A stretch of 23,676 nucleotides of DNA from the NCBI RefSeq assembly GCF_000485595.1, contig NW_014578214.1, positions 34,916 to 58,591 of the forward strand. The letters are read 5' to 3'. The number at the start of each line of letters is the position of its first letter. Within the stretch, counting starts at the first letter, position 1. Shown here piece after piece: positions 1-11,405 of this stretch. Source of the stretch: Priapulus caudatus (taxonomy: Eukaryota > Priapulida > Priapulimorpha > Priapulimorphida > Priapulidae). The translations under genes were made by a program, and so were the position numbers. The notes under the pieces were generated by a model. That model was not told where the DNA came from, made no database searches, and worked only from the letters and a program-made list of their open reading frames with translations.

Positions 1-145
1 AATGTCATAACGTAACAGTTTTTTGTTTCTTGCCATGCTTATTATTCTTATTACAACTCAGTTTAAATATTAATATTGTCATGCAATGTTATTGTCATTT
101 TTTTTACCAATCTTCCTATTCTGTCCCTTATTAGTACTAATGAAT

Positions 146-195
146 TAGTAGCGCGATTTCACCCAGCGCAGCGGGTACCCGCAGCTAGTATACAT
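146..195. mobile_element. Transposon-like terminus at the outer edge of the left arm
   Basis: The minus strand reads tatactagctgcgggtacccg ctgcgctgggtgaaat. This matches in design the terminus at 13050-13080 (actagccgggtacccggcgt tgcccgggg): a CTAG start, a GGGTACCC palindrome and a GC-rich tail. It lies right where homology between the arms stops. The rest of 1-145 is AT-rich and unrecognised. Confidence 0.45.
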
Positions 196-257
196 ATAAT
201 ATAATCATATAATATAGAATGTTAACCATTGATCTACAGGCTAGTGTATATAGCAGA

Positions 258-312
258 AGAGATGGCACTGCAGAGCAGCGAACACGAAAGCAGAGGTGTG
301 TTTCGCGAAGCA
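258..312 (+). pseudogene. Left-arm copy of the duplicated exon 4 end
   Basis: Matches 17800-17853 in reverse complement (CACTGCAGAGCAGCGAACAC and following), then a GT-containing donor-like site. It has a few indels. It is the outermost coding-derived piece in the left arm: exon 4 itself is absent because the arm ends about 50 bp before it. Confidence 0.7.
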
Positions 313-482
313 GGTACGCCGCCCACCTCTACGAGAAAAACGTCAAACCATGAAAACGTAAAACTCGGTAATGTAAAGCTAACCACGGCTGCCCGCGCCA
401 CCTCTCCCTCTCCCTGCCTCCCGAGGAAACGTAACCGACTGATCTGCACTACAGCGTATATATATAACACCAGTTTGTGCAG

Positions 483-593
483 GATATGCGAAGAAGGAAT
501 ATTGAAAAACAGCTGAGGCTGACTTTGATGAGAAAATGATGCTTCAAGTCCAGTTGTGGTGTTAAGACAGAAAAATTTGGCTGACTGGTACAG
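483..593 (+). pseudogene. Left-arm copy of exon 5
   Basis: Preceded by gtgcag and opening GATATGCGAAGAAGGAATAT; homologous to 17539-17641. Frameshifts differ from those of the right arm (extra A residues, a displaced G, an extra T), and where one arm is broken the other often preserves the frame. The segment ends before gtttgt. Confidence 0.65.
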
Positions 594-2272
594 GTTTGTA
601 GCACCTGGAGGTAGAACATTTTAAAGCCATCCTTTACACAAAAGCTTTCGAGAATAGTCAAGACTTTTTAGTTCCTCTAAAAAGGTTTCCCCTAAATCGA
701 GGGATTTTGCGTGTTCTATATATTAGAATCAAGTCTATCAGGTATGAGATGTAACCTTGTGTGTGCGTTGTGTGCCCCTGAACGCTCAACGAATACGGAA
801 TCAATCACACTTCTCGCCCGTCCACGCTACAACACTTGGTACACTAGAAGTTGTTCCACAACACATACGACACACATAGAATTAGGCTCAATTTGAAATT
901 GGAATGGGAAATCTTGAGTGCTTTTTGACTTAATCGGATTACTGTGTAGCTTTGCACTCGCGAGCCGAAGCGATAGAATTCGGCGTTCATTTGTTGGACA
1001 TGTCATCACATTCGCATTTCAATGCGGTGTTTGGAGTTTTTCGTTCAATGGCTGTTCTGAAACCAGTTAATAAACTAAAGTTTTCCCATATCTGTATGGA
1101 AGGCGGGGCTTTTTGCCATGTGGGTGTTACCTTGGTTTTTTCTAACAGTAGAAACGCATCACGTTGAATTAAGCATATTTCCTCATCAGGAGAGGCAGAA
1201 TGGAACATGATTTTTATCAACACTCTATATAGAGAGCGGAGTGATACGTAATAATAAATGCTTGAACATGTGAGAATGATCAGAAAAAGTACTGTTAAGA
1301 ACAGCCATGGCAATTTACCATTGAATATCTGCAAGATTTCGAAGGTACCAGGACAAGAGGAGCGATAACCACAGCCTTGCTGGTGGTGGCTTGGTTTGAA
1401 ATTTCGAGCCATGGATGTGTGCCACAATGCTTATAACTGGACAACATCGCGTGAACTTTCGGTGTAACTTGCACCTCTGCGTGCTCGTATGGATACAAGT
1501 GAAAGACAATTGCCCTGTTATTGTGTGCCCCCTAAGGACTCATGCAATCATCTATATGAGTGGTTCCCATGTCGATTGATGCGATGTAAGCAACTGACAA
1601 TCACCATTACTGATCTCGAAACTGCTTTTTTGCATGTGCCAGTTTGCATAATCTAGATAATTCTCCGAAGGCTACCTTTGCACGTGATCCGGTAATGCAG
1701 CATGCTGAATCTGTTCCCTTCCGACGATTGGTCATCGCAGACACATAGAGTCGAGATTACGTCAGCAGATTATACCAGCACGCAGTCGACTTCTCGAAAA
1801 TCCTTTGTGGGTCATCTTACAATTGCAATCGTTAAATCATTGAATATTTATGCACTTCCGCATCACAAACACTGAATGCAGACTGTGCAGGGATCGCGCA
1901 TGTAACGGGTTGTCATGCTTGCTGGTTGTGTGCTGATAAAGCAAAATGAATTACATTATTCGATTGAATATTGAGCCAATAGAATTTTTGCGCTTTGAAA
2001 CTCAAATGTTGGCCATAAGAAACCGTTTGGGGAGGGATCGAGTGGCCCAGATAAGCCACTCCAGAGTAACGAGGTACTGGATGTGGCTACCTGCCAGAGA
2101 CTGTTTCCCACACTGCAAATCAATTGATCCAACAAGGACTTCGGCAGTGAGGAATATACCTACTGTATTATCATACTATGGTTTTGCTCCTTTTAGATTA
2201 GTTAACCACACTGTTTGTTGGAATTAATGCCTTCCCGTTAGGGATGCTTATCCGTCTATAATGTCTTAATAG

Positions 2273-2423
2273 ATTCCTGCAAACTGAAGATAGCTAAAAG
2301 CTTAAGCTGCTGGTGCGAGAAAAGAAGTGGAAGTGCTCAGGAAGGAGTCTTCATAGAGAGATGGGCAAGCAAATTCGTAAGCAGACGTGTCCGTTTCAGG
2401 AAGCTTGCACTAAAGAATCTACG
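2273..2423 (+). pseudogene. Left-arm copy of exon 6
   Basis: Plus-strand counterpart of 15797-15952 with the acceptor taatag retained. Several single-base gains and losses destroy the frame; the segment is 151 bp against 156 in the right arm. The donor gtatgt has become gtatta. Confidence 0.85.
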
Positions 2424-2902
2424 TGTATTAAAGATCACGAGCCACATAGAACTGGCACCTTACAAGGGTGCCATGGCTGCATCCGTAGGCCTAACTAAGA
2501 ACTTATCGTATCGTCGCGAGTATTTGCTAAAACCATACAAGTGCCCTGGTAATATAGCGTAACCTTAGACTTACAGTTACCTCGAGTGTTGTCCGCACTG
2601 TAAGTTCTCTTTAACTATGAATATACCATGTGGACAAATTGCTCATAAAATAACCTATTATGTCTACCTACACTTGACTAACGGAAACGTTCTTGGTCTT
2701 GATTGCCTTGAGACGTGAGATCTTGGTTAACATGTTATCAGATTTAGTTGCAATTATTCTTTGTCAAACTTAATTTGCATGCCGTAGTAGATGAGCTTCG
2801 TTATATTCACCCACACACATGTTTTGAATCATATCGGATCGACTATCCCCGGAAATAATTTATCTAACATTATGCCAATTTAATGACATAATTTTTTGAC
2901 AG

Positions 2903-2987
2903 GAAGAAATCCGGTATGTGAACAGCATGTTTAAAGAGGCCCAGAGATGAGTGCAGGATCAAGAAAGTAGCACGTACGTAAGCAACG
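2903..2987 (+). pseudogene. Left-arm copy of exon 7
   Basis: Counterpart of 15266-15343. The acceptor tttgacag and donor region gtaggaaac are kept. It is 85 bp instead of 78 and out of frame. Confidence 0.85.
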
Positions 2988-5308
2988 GTAGGAAACATGT
3001 CCTATCCAACACCGAATGGTTTTTTTAAATCAAAACAATATACATACATTTCAGCTAAGGTGACACTGAGTTTTTACTAGAATACTGTAATATGAAGGAA
3101 ATTATCCAACATTAGTAGGAATATATTTAGTAGGCAACAATCATTCTGTGCTTAAGGGTATACTTATAAACATGTGTCAGATTGGAGATGATAAAGCCTC
3201 TTTGACTAAAGGAAATTCTTCTTTAGCCCTCTCAGACATTTTGAAGCTGCAGAAAACAAGAGATTTTGTATAGGTAGTACATCAGTATTATAGGGCAGAA
3301 GAATATTATTGTAAAATATGTGCAAAAACTTCTAAAACACATATTGCATTGTGTCAGTAGTAGCTGTAGAGTGTTTTATACTCCTAAACGAGAAGGAAAA
3401 TTAAGAATTAATAGAAATGCCATTTCTCAAATGAAACTTTTCCAGTTTAGTAACTACAACAACAACAACAAAAACAAAAACAAAAAACACAAAAAACGAA
3501 CTATGGTAAGTCTTGTTCTGTTTTTGGACCCCCAAAATTGCCACAACTTGTTAGTTGATGCACGTGTGTAGGGTGGCGCTTGAGCAACATTTAAAAAGGA
3601 TACGGTTCAAAGGATTGCAAGTCAAACGTATATATTAAAAGACGAACCCTTCGAAGTGCGGTGTTGTAGTAGCGCACAATGCCATGTTGATTCTCATTTC
3701 ATGTTTGCATGTTCTGCCTGGATAGCGCGCATGTAAAGAGACATCACGTGACCTAACAGTACAGTGCATTCCATCGCCAGAAAATGCTGGACAGGTTTAC
3801 GGCTTCCGAGTTTTGAGTGCAGGCCGTATGCTGGTGTTTCTCTGATGGCAGCCGAGTCACGTATCGTACATGTGAGAGTGCTGTGAAGCACTGTCCACTG
3901 CGGTAATACGGCTAAACGCTTGTTTTTACTGTATAAGTTGATATAATGGCAGTTGATATATGTAAAGATAAATCAACCGTAGACATGAGCAGTGTGCGTT
4001 AGGCCAGACAATCTGGACGCATTTACGGTTTGAATATGAGGTTTTGTGTATTTATGTATATTATGATAATGTTATAATGATAGGAAATGTAAGTATTCTT
4101 TCGCAACTGGGATGGATATGGCACTAAAATGTCAATGTTTTCAGTCATTTAAGCACGCGTGAACTATAGATAGAAGGTGGAAGTATAGATTTGACGAGGA
4201 GTTTTTAGCGTGCATCTGACGAAAGTTCAGATGCAGCTTGTAGAATCGCATGATTTGCCGTGCGTCGTCGTACGTCACCGTCAACAGTTGGGACACAAAT
4301 CTTAAACTCGCTCGACGGTAACGCGTCACGATATCGAAGTCGGGAAGTGGTGGATCGTGAAACAGGACTCAGGATGACAAATTTGGGAGGTTAGGGTCAA
4401 AGTTCAAGATGTGTAACGCGAAGGGGGAATATTCCGCCTTGATCTTAAGGTATTAGGAGGAATACGGAATTGCCGCAACAAATCTTAATGGCCAACCTAT
4501 GATCCCTAACCCTAACCCTAAACCTGCTCAAGGAGTCGTTGGATGCGAGATCCAATCTAGATTTTTTTATTTTACCACCTGTTTTCTGTATTTTTTCTAT
4601 TCTTTATCCATTTAACTATTTTTTTCCAATTAATGCAAATATTACATGATTATTTTACCAACAATTAATGAACACACATAATTTTTATCAACACATTAAC
4701 TTTTTTTTTTTTATAGGGTGTTAGTGGTCACATGCACGCTATAAACAGGAGTTTCAGGCAATGCAATTATTGTACTCAACCAATGGAATTTAGGGAGGTA
4801 TGCCAGAATGCAGAAGGTTGCTGAAATGAGTGTGTACGCAATGCGTATCTCAATTTGCATATCTGCGCCTAACAAAGGTGTCACTACGCACCGACTTAAA
4901 TGTTACGTTTAAATCATAGCCAACAACCTCAGATGACACCAGACGCTCTGCAGCTCTTGTTTGTGATATATCAATCGTAGGCAATTACATTAAAATCTAA
5001 AAAAATCAATCGAAATTATGATTTTGTGATGAATTTAGGGTACAGTCTCCCAATTCTCCAGTGTTTCCTTAAAATGGTGGGGTGGGTGGGGGTCCCAGGT
5101 GCAGCGGGGTCAGTGTGGGAGGCAGGGTGAGAATGAGGTGACATAGCTGCTGCCGTGCTACACTTACCTGCATTTCACATTCACACGGAACAAAGTCCCT
5201 CTAGACATTTTTGGGGAGTTTTTTTTGCACGATTTTGTCGCCTAAGAGGTAGTTCGCACATAGTTTGCACGTCAAGATAAATAAAGTTGTTCCCTAAGTG
5301 TTTTTTTC

Positions 5309-5334
5309 CCGCGGGCAACAGCCGGGTACCGGCT
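5309..5334 (-). mobile_element. Left-arm copy of the GGGTACC transposon terminus
   Basis: cgcgggcaacagccgggtac cggctag is the inverted, indel-altered equivalent of 13054-13080. Confidence 0.6.
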
Positions 5335-5717
5335 AGTTATATATAGTATTTTCCTGCCGAAAATCAATGTCAATTTTATAACTGAAATTTCAACTTAAAA
5401 TGTCTTTTTAAAAGGTTGCTTAATTCGCATTCGTACTACAACCATAAATATTGCATTATGTAGGTCCCTCTAGGCCAATGTAAGCAATCTAGCCCTCTAT
5501 GCAATTTTCAGGAGTAAATAATCAAATTTGCTGATTATTTTGTGATATTTACGTCCTGAAATTCCGGCAAGCATGTGGCCAGCATGGTGGCCCCAGATGT
5601 CCAGCTTCTCATTCCAGGATATTCGAAATAGAGGAAAAATAACGCGAAGGAATGCCTAATCATTTGTATATGTGTTTTAATGATAATGCGTGCAATGCGT
5701 AGTTGCACTCACTGCAG

Positions 5718-5887
5718 GAGAAAACGTTGAAGGACCCAGAGGAGCGGCAGGAAAGCTGCAGAGATATTCTGAGCTGCGTACTGCTTAGATGACAGGGAGA
5801 AGGGACTCGCAGCGACATAGTCACCACAGCTCCAACCGAACAACGTCACGACGAGAGCTAGCCAAATGCACCAAGTATATCGACGAT
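5718..5887 (+). pseudogene. Left-arm copy of exon 8
   Basis: Counterpart of 12524-12682, starting GAGAAAACGTTGAAGGACCC after actgcag and ending gacgat before gtatat. It is 170 bp against 159. I see extra bases at several sites (for example in gatattctgag, cttagatgacag and gaagggactc), mostly insertions, with no sign of codon-position bias. Confidence 0.88.
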
Positions 5888-6287
5888 GTATATCTACTTG
5901 GTTAGTTACTGATTGATAGTAGAAGTTTAGTTGTAAGCTGCACGATTTTGCATGGATTTCATGTTTGCAAACTATGTGGATTCTTGATCGGATAATCTGC
6001 ATGATATCATGGGTGCATTAGCCAGCATTATCTAATTTAAATTATAATACCATTGTATGTTACATGCAATTAGTACGCGTTGATATAGTAATTAGCGAAA
6101 CTTTATTATAGTAACTGCATAAAGCTTGATATGTAAATATTTAACACTAACAAGTCTTATATATTGCTGATGGATCAGTTTCATTCTTACCAGCCCTATT
6201 ATGCCTCTCCTCGTCTCCTTTCAGTATGTCTGTGCTTGTCAGAATCCTAGTTCTGGATTTCATTGACATTTCTTTCTTTATTTGCAG

Positions 6288-6456
6288 ATGGGGAGGTTAA
6301 GAACGGATAAAACACTAGTAAGGACATAGAGAGCACGTCCATGAAAACACGGACTGACTGATGTAAGAGTGTAAAGACCAACATTTGAAAGAGACGTCTA
6401 TCAACTGCGCAGGGACAAAAGTTGCTTGTGGATCACGTGGCTGAGCTACAGAGCAG
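6288..6456 (+). pseudogene. Left-arm copy of exon 9
   Basis: Counterpart of 11964-12131 with acceptor tttgcag and donor ggtaggtat. One base longer overall, with compensating indels and internal stops. Confidence 0.87.
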
Positions 6457-7011
6457 GGTAGGTATATGAGAGCCATATGTATACAAGTCGTGAGCAAAAA
6501 CTAATACGTGCGCGTGTTTAATGAGTGTATATGTGTTTTTGCTGATTCCGAGAAAGTGCTCAGACAAATTAAAATGAGAGATGATTTCTATTATCAGTTA
6601 GATCTTTTCTTCCTGTAGATGGCGCCTATAGCTCACTTAAAAAATAGTGATAACATAATTCTTTTGTCAACGTTAATTTTTTATACTTTATGCTATATAT
6701 ATCCTTTTTGTGAGCAATAATAAAGTTAGAGAAATTAACTAGAGAATTGAATTGATGTTTAATCTTTTTTGTAGTCACCTGCACCCAAACATTCATAATT
6801 ATTTAATAATATGTCGGGTTGCGTGGTTGTTAAAAACAATTTCAAGAGGCTAATAATACATGATAAGGCTATTATATTCTCTTCAACACATACTTTGCTA
6901 TTATATATTTATTATTTATCTTTTCAAAAAAATTATTACTCAAATAGATACGTCATTACGAATCGATTAAAATGACTCTTTTTTTCCCCCAGCTGTTTCC
7001 GATGCCGACAG

Positions 7012-7223
7012 ATCAAAACGCAAGACGACCACGATTCTTCGGCTGAAGGCAGAGATGCACGCGCTGCAGAGTCGCATTTCTCCGCTGACGGACAGAGAAC
7101 AGATGCAGCGATCGATGCAGACCCAGAAGTGGAGGAGTTTGAGAAGCTCGCGAGGGCATTAAGAACCTCAGTCCCGATGACGCATCAGTCGTCGAGCGAC
7201 AAGAAAAGAGCACGCCTTTCTGA
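7012..7223 (+). pseudogene. Left-arm copy of exon 10
   Basis: Counterpart of 11193-11405 after gccgacag, running into the left-arm minisatellite. One base shorter overall, with an extra A in atcaaaacgc, losses near ctcgcgaggg, and frame changes that prevent translation of the original reading. Confidence 0.85.
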
Positions 7224-8230
7224 TGACTCGTCCAGTCGTCGAGGAAAGACAAGAGCACGCCTTTCGGATGACCTCGGTCCAGTCGTTCGAGGAAAGACAA
7301 GAGCACGCCTTTCGGATGACCTCGTCCAGTCGTCGACGGAAAGGACAAGAGCACGCCCTTTCTGATGACCTCGTCCAGTCTCGAGGAAAGACAAGAGCAC
7401 GTCCTTTGATGACCTTGTCCAGTCGTCAAGGAAAGACAAGAGCACGTCCTTCGGAGACTATCGTCCGTCGTCGAAGAAAGACAGAGCACGCTCTTCTGAT
7501 GATCTTGTCCAGTCGTTGAAGAAAGACAAGAGCACGTCCTTTGAAGACCTTCAGTCGTCTATGAAGGACAAGGCAACTACTTCTGATGTCCTCATCTAGA
7601 CATCCAGGTAGGAAGAAGCACAACTCTTCTAATGACCTCGTCCAGTCATCTTGGGAAGGAGAAGGGTGTGCCCTTCTGATTGACCTCCTTTAGTCATCCA
7701 GGAAGGACAAGGGCATTCACTTCTGATGTCCTCATCCAGTCTTCTAGGAAGGATTAAGGGTGTACCACTTCTGCATGACTTTTTTCAGTGATCCAGGAAG
7801 GGCAAGGGTGTGCCCTTCTGATGACCTCTTCAGTCATCTAGGAAGCACAAGCGTCATCTAATTATGATGACCTCATCCAGTCATCCAGTAGGAAGAGAGC
7901 ACACTCTTCTAATGACCTCTCAAGGCGCAGGGCATGACCTTCTAATGACCTCCTTCAGTCACATCTAGAAAGAGACAAAAGCCACCCTTCTGATGAGATC
8001 TTCCAGTCATCCAGGAAGAACAAAGCACACCCTTCTGATGACCTTTAGTCATCCAGAAGGATAAGGGTGTGCCCTTCTGATGACCTCCTTCAGTCATCTA
8101 GGAAGCACAACGGCAATGGCCTTCTGATGAGAGTTCTTCAGTCATCCAGGAATGACAAAGCGCACACCTCTTCTGATGACCTCCATTTAGTCATCCAGGA
8201 AGAACAAAAGCACATTTTCTGATGACCCAG
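7190..8230. repeat. 46-bp minisatellite, left arm copy
   Basis: Inverted counterpart of 10150-11235, with the same two subfamilies in mirror order and many more length irregularities between units. The overlapping frames on both strands (Ser/Arg-rich) are products of the repeat, not genes. Confidence 0.93.
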
Positions 8231-8988
8231 TGCTTTCTCTGTGTCTATGCCACATCAGTAGACATAAACGTTGTGCGTTCGTGCATGACCGTGCATGTTT
8301 AAATCTCGTTGGCATTTTTGAGAGAGTTTGTGAAACACTTTAATGAAATGCTGGTGGGGCTAACGGCGCAGGGGGAGGGGGGTCTATGGAGGCAGGGTAG
8401 CTCGACATGAAGACAGACAGGTGTCTGAATTGGGCATGTGACACACCTTGAGCATGCTCTAGAACCGACAGGGGTGTGATGTCCAGAGGTATTTAGTACT
8501 AAAGTGATGCGCGAAATAAGGTTGTTATATTAGGACACTGTTTAAAATTATTGTATTTTAATTTCAGTTGCTGTGCACTTTCCTTCCTGTCCTGTGACTT
8601 CCGTACCGCACATATAATTCGTTTAGATGTACCGCGACATAATTTGTGCGCAAGATGCCTACTGGCATCGGGTATCAAATGCGTTTTATCTGTATATTAC
8701 ATCAAGAGTAGATAAACCATGATGTATAGAACCAAGTCAAGCAAAGAAGAAATACAATGTTAGTTAAGAGGTTTGTTTAGTGTTAGAAACCACTTTAAGT
8801 GTTTTGATCTAATAGTTCGTTCTAGTTTATCTGGTACAGGTCCAAGAGAGAAAAGGATAAAGCACACAATCCGTCCAGAGGCGTATAATCAAGTTGATTT
8901 ATATGCTCTGATCCGTCATGAACTGGTTTGCACTCACGTGGGTTTTCTATCTAGCTTCATCTGAAATTTTTAAGAATTTTGTTAATGC

Positions 8989-9285
8989 TCTCCCCCTCGC
9001 GAGCGCGCCCCCGTATGTCCAGTTCCCTGTGTCGCTGTGTCATAGCTGTGATGTGTCGTGTTGTGGCTGGTGCATGTTAGAATGTGTTTCGTGTGATGGA
9101 ATCACTCGCCTGGGGTGTGTGTTGCTGTGCTGCGCCACCTGTGTGCCTCGTGCTGCTGTGTTCGTGTCTGTGTGTGTTTTGTCCGGTGTGTTGTTTTGTG
9201 TGTGTGGTTGCGTGCGTGCTCGTGTCATGTGCGTGACTTGCGTTCTGCGTGCGTGCCCCCATTACGACCGGGGAACGTGCGCTGC

Positions 9286-9361
<76 letters not shown>

Positions 9362-9403
9362 ACATACACACACAAACAAAGTGACATATGCGCGTGCAGG
9401 CAT
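8989..9403. other. Central spacer of the inverted repeat
   Basis: 415 bp that does not pair clearly with either arm. The left two thirds (about 9000-9260) is GT-rich on the plus strand, the right part is a CA microsatellite, and the switch falls near gaccgggg at 9266-9273. The long reading frames here on both strands are low-complexity Cys/Val or His/Thr tracts and are not genes. Confidence 0.85.
9288..9380. repeat. (CA)n microsatellite
   Basis: Uninterrupted AC dinucleotides from 9288 to about 9355, then imperfect cataca/cacaaa units to 9380. It sits in the spacer of the inverted repeat. Confidence 0.98.
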
Positions 9404-10149
9404 GCATTAACAAAATGTAAAAATTTTCAATGACTAGATAGAAAACCCACTGAACGTGCAAATCCAGTTCATGGACGGATCAGAGCATATAAATCAACTT
9501 GATTTATACGCTCTGGACGGATTGTGTGCTTTATCCTTTTCTCTCTTGGACCTGTACAGATAAACTAGAAGCTATTAGATCAAAACACTTAAAGTGGTTT
9601 CTAACACTAAACAAACCTCTTAACTAAATTGTATTCTTCTTTGCTTGACTTGGTTCTATACATCATGTGTTATTATCTACTCTTGATGTATATACAGAAT
9701 AAAACGCATTTGATACCATGCCAGTAGCATCTTGCGCACAAATTATGTCGCGTACATCTAAACAAATTATATGTGCGGTACGGAAGTCACAGGAACAGGA
9801 AGGAAAGTGCACAGCACTGAAATTAAAATACAATACATTTTAAACAGTGTCCTAATATAACAACCTTATTTCGCGCATCACTTTATTACTAAATACCTCT
9901 GGACAATCACACCCCTTCGTGTTCTAAGCATGCTCAGGTGTGTCATCATGCCCAATTCAGACACCTGTCTGTCTCATGTCGAGCTACCCTGCCTCCATAG
10001 ACCCCCCTCCCCTGCGCCGTTAGCCCCACCCACATTTCCATTAAAGTGTTTCACAACACTCTCAAAATGCCAACGAGATTTAAACATGCACGCATGCACG
10101 AACGCACAACGTTTATGTCTACTGATGTGGCATAGCACACAGAGAAGCA
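9404..10149. other. Inner segment of the right arm between minisatellite and spacer
   Basis: No exon recognised. It would be 3' flank or 3' UTR of the coiled-coil gene if exon 10 is terminal. A minus-strand AATAAA lies at 9887-9882. The mirror segment is 8231-8988. Confidence 0.5.
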
Positions 10150-11235
10150 CTGGGTCATCAGAAAATGTGCTTTTGTTCTTCCTGGATGACTAAATGAGGT
10201 CATCAGAAGGGTGTGCCTTTGTCATTCCTGGATGACTGAAGGACCTCATCAGAAGGCCATGCCGTTGTGCTTCCTAGATGACTGAAGGAGGTCATCAGAA
10301 GGGCACACCCTTATCCTTCCTGGATGACTAAAGGTCATCAAAAGGGTGTGCCTTTGTTCTTCCTGGATGACTGGAAGATCTCATCAGAAGGGTGTGCTTT
10401 TGTCTTTTCTAGATGACTGAAGGAGGTCATTAGAAGGTCATGCCCTTGCCCTTAGGAGGTCATTAGAAGAGTGTGCTCTCTTCCTACCTGGATGACTGGA
10501 TGAGGTCATCAGAATTAGATGACCTTGTGCTTCCTAGATGACTGAAGGAGGTCATCAGAAGGGCACACCCTTGCCCTTCCTGGATCACTGAAAAAAATCA
10601 TCAGAAGTGGTACACCCTTATCCTTCCTGGAAGACTGGATGAGGACATCAGAAGTGAATGCTCTTGTCCTTCCTGGATGACTAAAGGAGGTCATCAGAAG
10701 GGCACACCCTTCTCCTTCCAAGATGACTGGACGAGGTCATTAGAAGAGTGTGCACTCTTCCTACCTGGATGTCTAGATGAGGACATCAGAAGTAGATGCC
10801 CTTGTCCTTCCTAGACGACTGAAGGTCATTCAAAGGACGTGCTCTTGTCTTTCTTCGACGACTGGACGAAGTCATCCGAAGGACGTGCTCGTCTTTCTTC
10901 GACGACTGGACGAAGTCATCCGAAGGACGTGCTCTTGTCTTTCCTCGACGACTGGACAAGGTCATCCGAAGGACGTGCTCTTGTCTTTCCTCGACGACTG
11001 GACAAGGTCATCCAAAGGACGTGCTCTTGTCTTTCCCCGACGACTGGATGAGGTCATCCAAAGGGCGTGCTCGTCTTTCCTCGACGACTAGACGAGGTCA
11101 TCCGAATGACGTGCTCTTGTCTTTCCTCGACAACTGGACAAGGTCATCCGAAAGGCGTGCTCTTGTCTTTCCTCGACGACTGGACGAGGTCATCAGAAAG
11201 GCGTGCTCTTTTCTTTCCTCGACGACTGGATGCTC
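10150..11235. repeat. 46-bp minisatellite, right arm (~23 units)
   Basis: Tandem units of 46 bp. Near the last exon (10850-11235) they read like GACGACTGGACAAGGTCATC followed by CGAAGGACGTGCTCTTGTCT and TTCCTC. Farther out (10150-10800) a diverged subfamily reads like GGATGACTGAAGGAGGTCAT plus CAGAAGGGCACACCCTTGCC. Homogeneous units next to the exon and diverged units away from it suggest directional turnover. Because 46 is not a multiple of 3, the reading frames across the array are frame-rotating artefacts. The first unit encodes the C-terminal residues and stop of exon 10. Confidence 0.95.
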
Positions 11236-11405
11236 ATCGTGCGACTGAGGTTCTTCATGCCCTCGGCGAGCTTCTCAAACTCCTCCCACTTCTGGGTCTG
11301 CATCGATCGCTGCATCTGGTTCTCGTCCGTCAGCGAGGAGATGCGACTCTGCAGTGCGTGCATCTCTGCCTTCAGCCGAAGAATCTGGTCGTCCTTGCGT
11401 TTGAT
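11193..11405 (-). CDS. Coiled-coil gene exon 10, possibly terminal
   Basis: The acceptor gatgccgacag lies downstream of a T7C4 tract. The frame then encodes IKRKDDQILRLKAEMHALQ, SRISSLTDENQMQRSMQTQK and WEEFEKLAEGMKNLSRTMS, then about a dozen residues IQSSRKEKSTPF and a TGA. Those last residues are encoded by the first unit of a 46-bp minisatellite. No good donor is seen before the stop, so this may be the natural C-terminus. Equally, the array may have expanded over an older exon end, or the gene may have continued beyond the fold-back point. I found no convincing polyadenylation site close by; an AATAAA on the minus strand at 9887-9882 is over 1.3 kb away. Confidence 0.75.
   Translation of the reverse strand: MKRKDDQILRLKAEMHALQSRISSLTDENQMQRSMQTQKWEEFEKLAEGMKNLSRTMSIQSSRKEKSTPF

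Larger units (their letters stand above)
205..8988. repeat. Left arm of ~8.5-8.8 kb inverted repeat
   Basis: Reverse complement of 9404-17900 over its whole length, and collinear, including the exon copies, a composite transposon-like region, the 46-bp minisatellite and the inner segment ending gttaatgc. Differences from the right arm are mostly single- to few-base indels spread evenly over exons and introns. The outer edge is in AT-rich DNA around 195-215, and 1-195 has no match beyond 17900. The inner edge is at 8988. Confidence 0.93.

Noticed and set aside
134-150. Small near-palindrome tagtactaatgaattagta
   Set aside because: Short and AT-rich; expected by chance in this composition.
229-516. 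95-codon plus-strand frame at the start of the left arm
   Set aside because: It runs through the broken exon copies and duplicated intronic DNA in a frame different from the gene's; no independent support.
7013-7623. Overlapping Ser/Arg/Leu-rich frames on both strands in the left arm
   Set aside because: They come from the 46-bp minisatellite, where the same peptide motifs recur in rotating frames.
7190-8230. Possible CRISPR-like array of regular repeats
   Set aside because: Units are contiguous with no unique spacers, and the context is eukaryotic; it is a minisatellite.
8918-9461. Long open frames on both strands around the CA microsatellite
   Set aside because: They are Cys/Val or His/Thr low-complexity translations of GT/CA repeats, open in several frames at once, with no splice or start support.
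10515-11248. Frames across the right-arm minisatellite
   Set aside because: Same reason: a repeat of 46 bp gives periodic open frames without coding meaning, apart from the short extension of exon 10.
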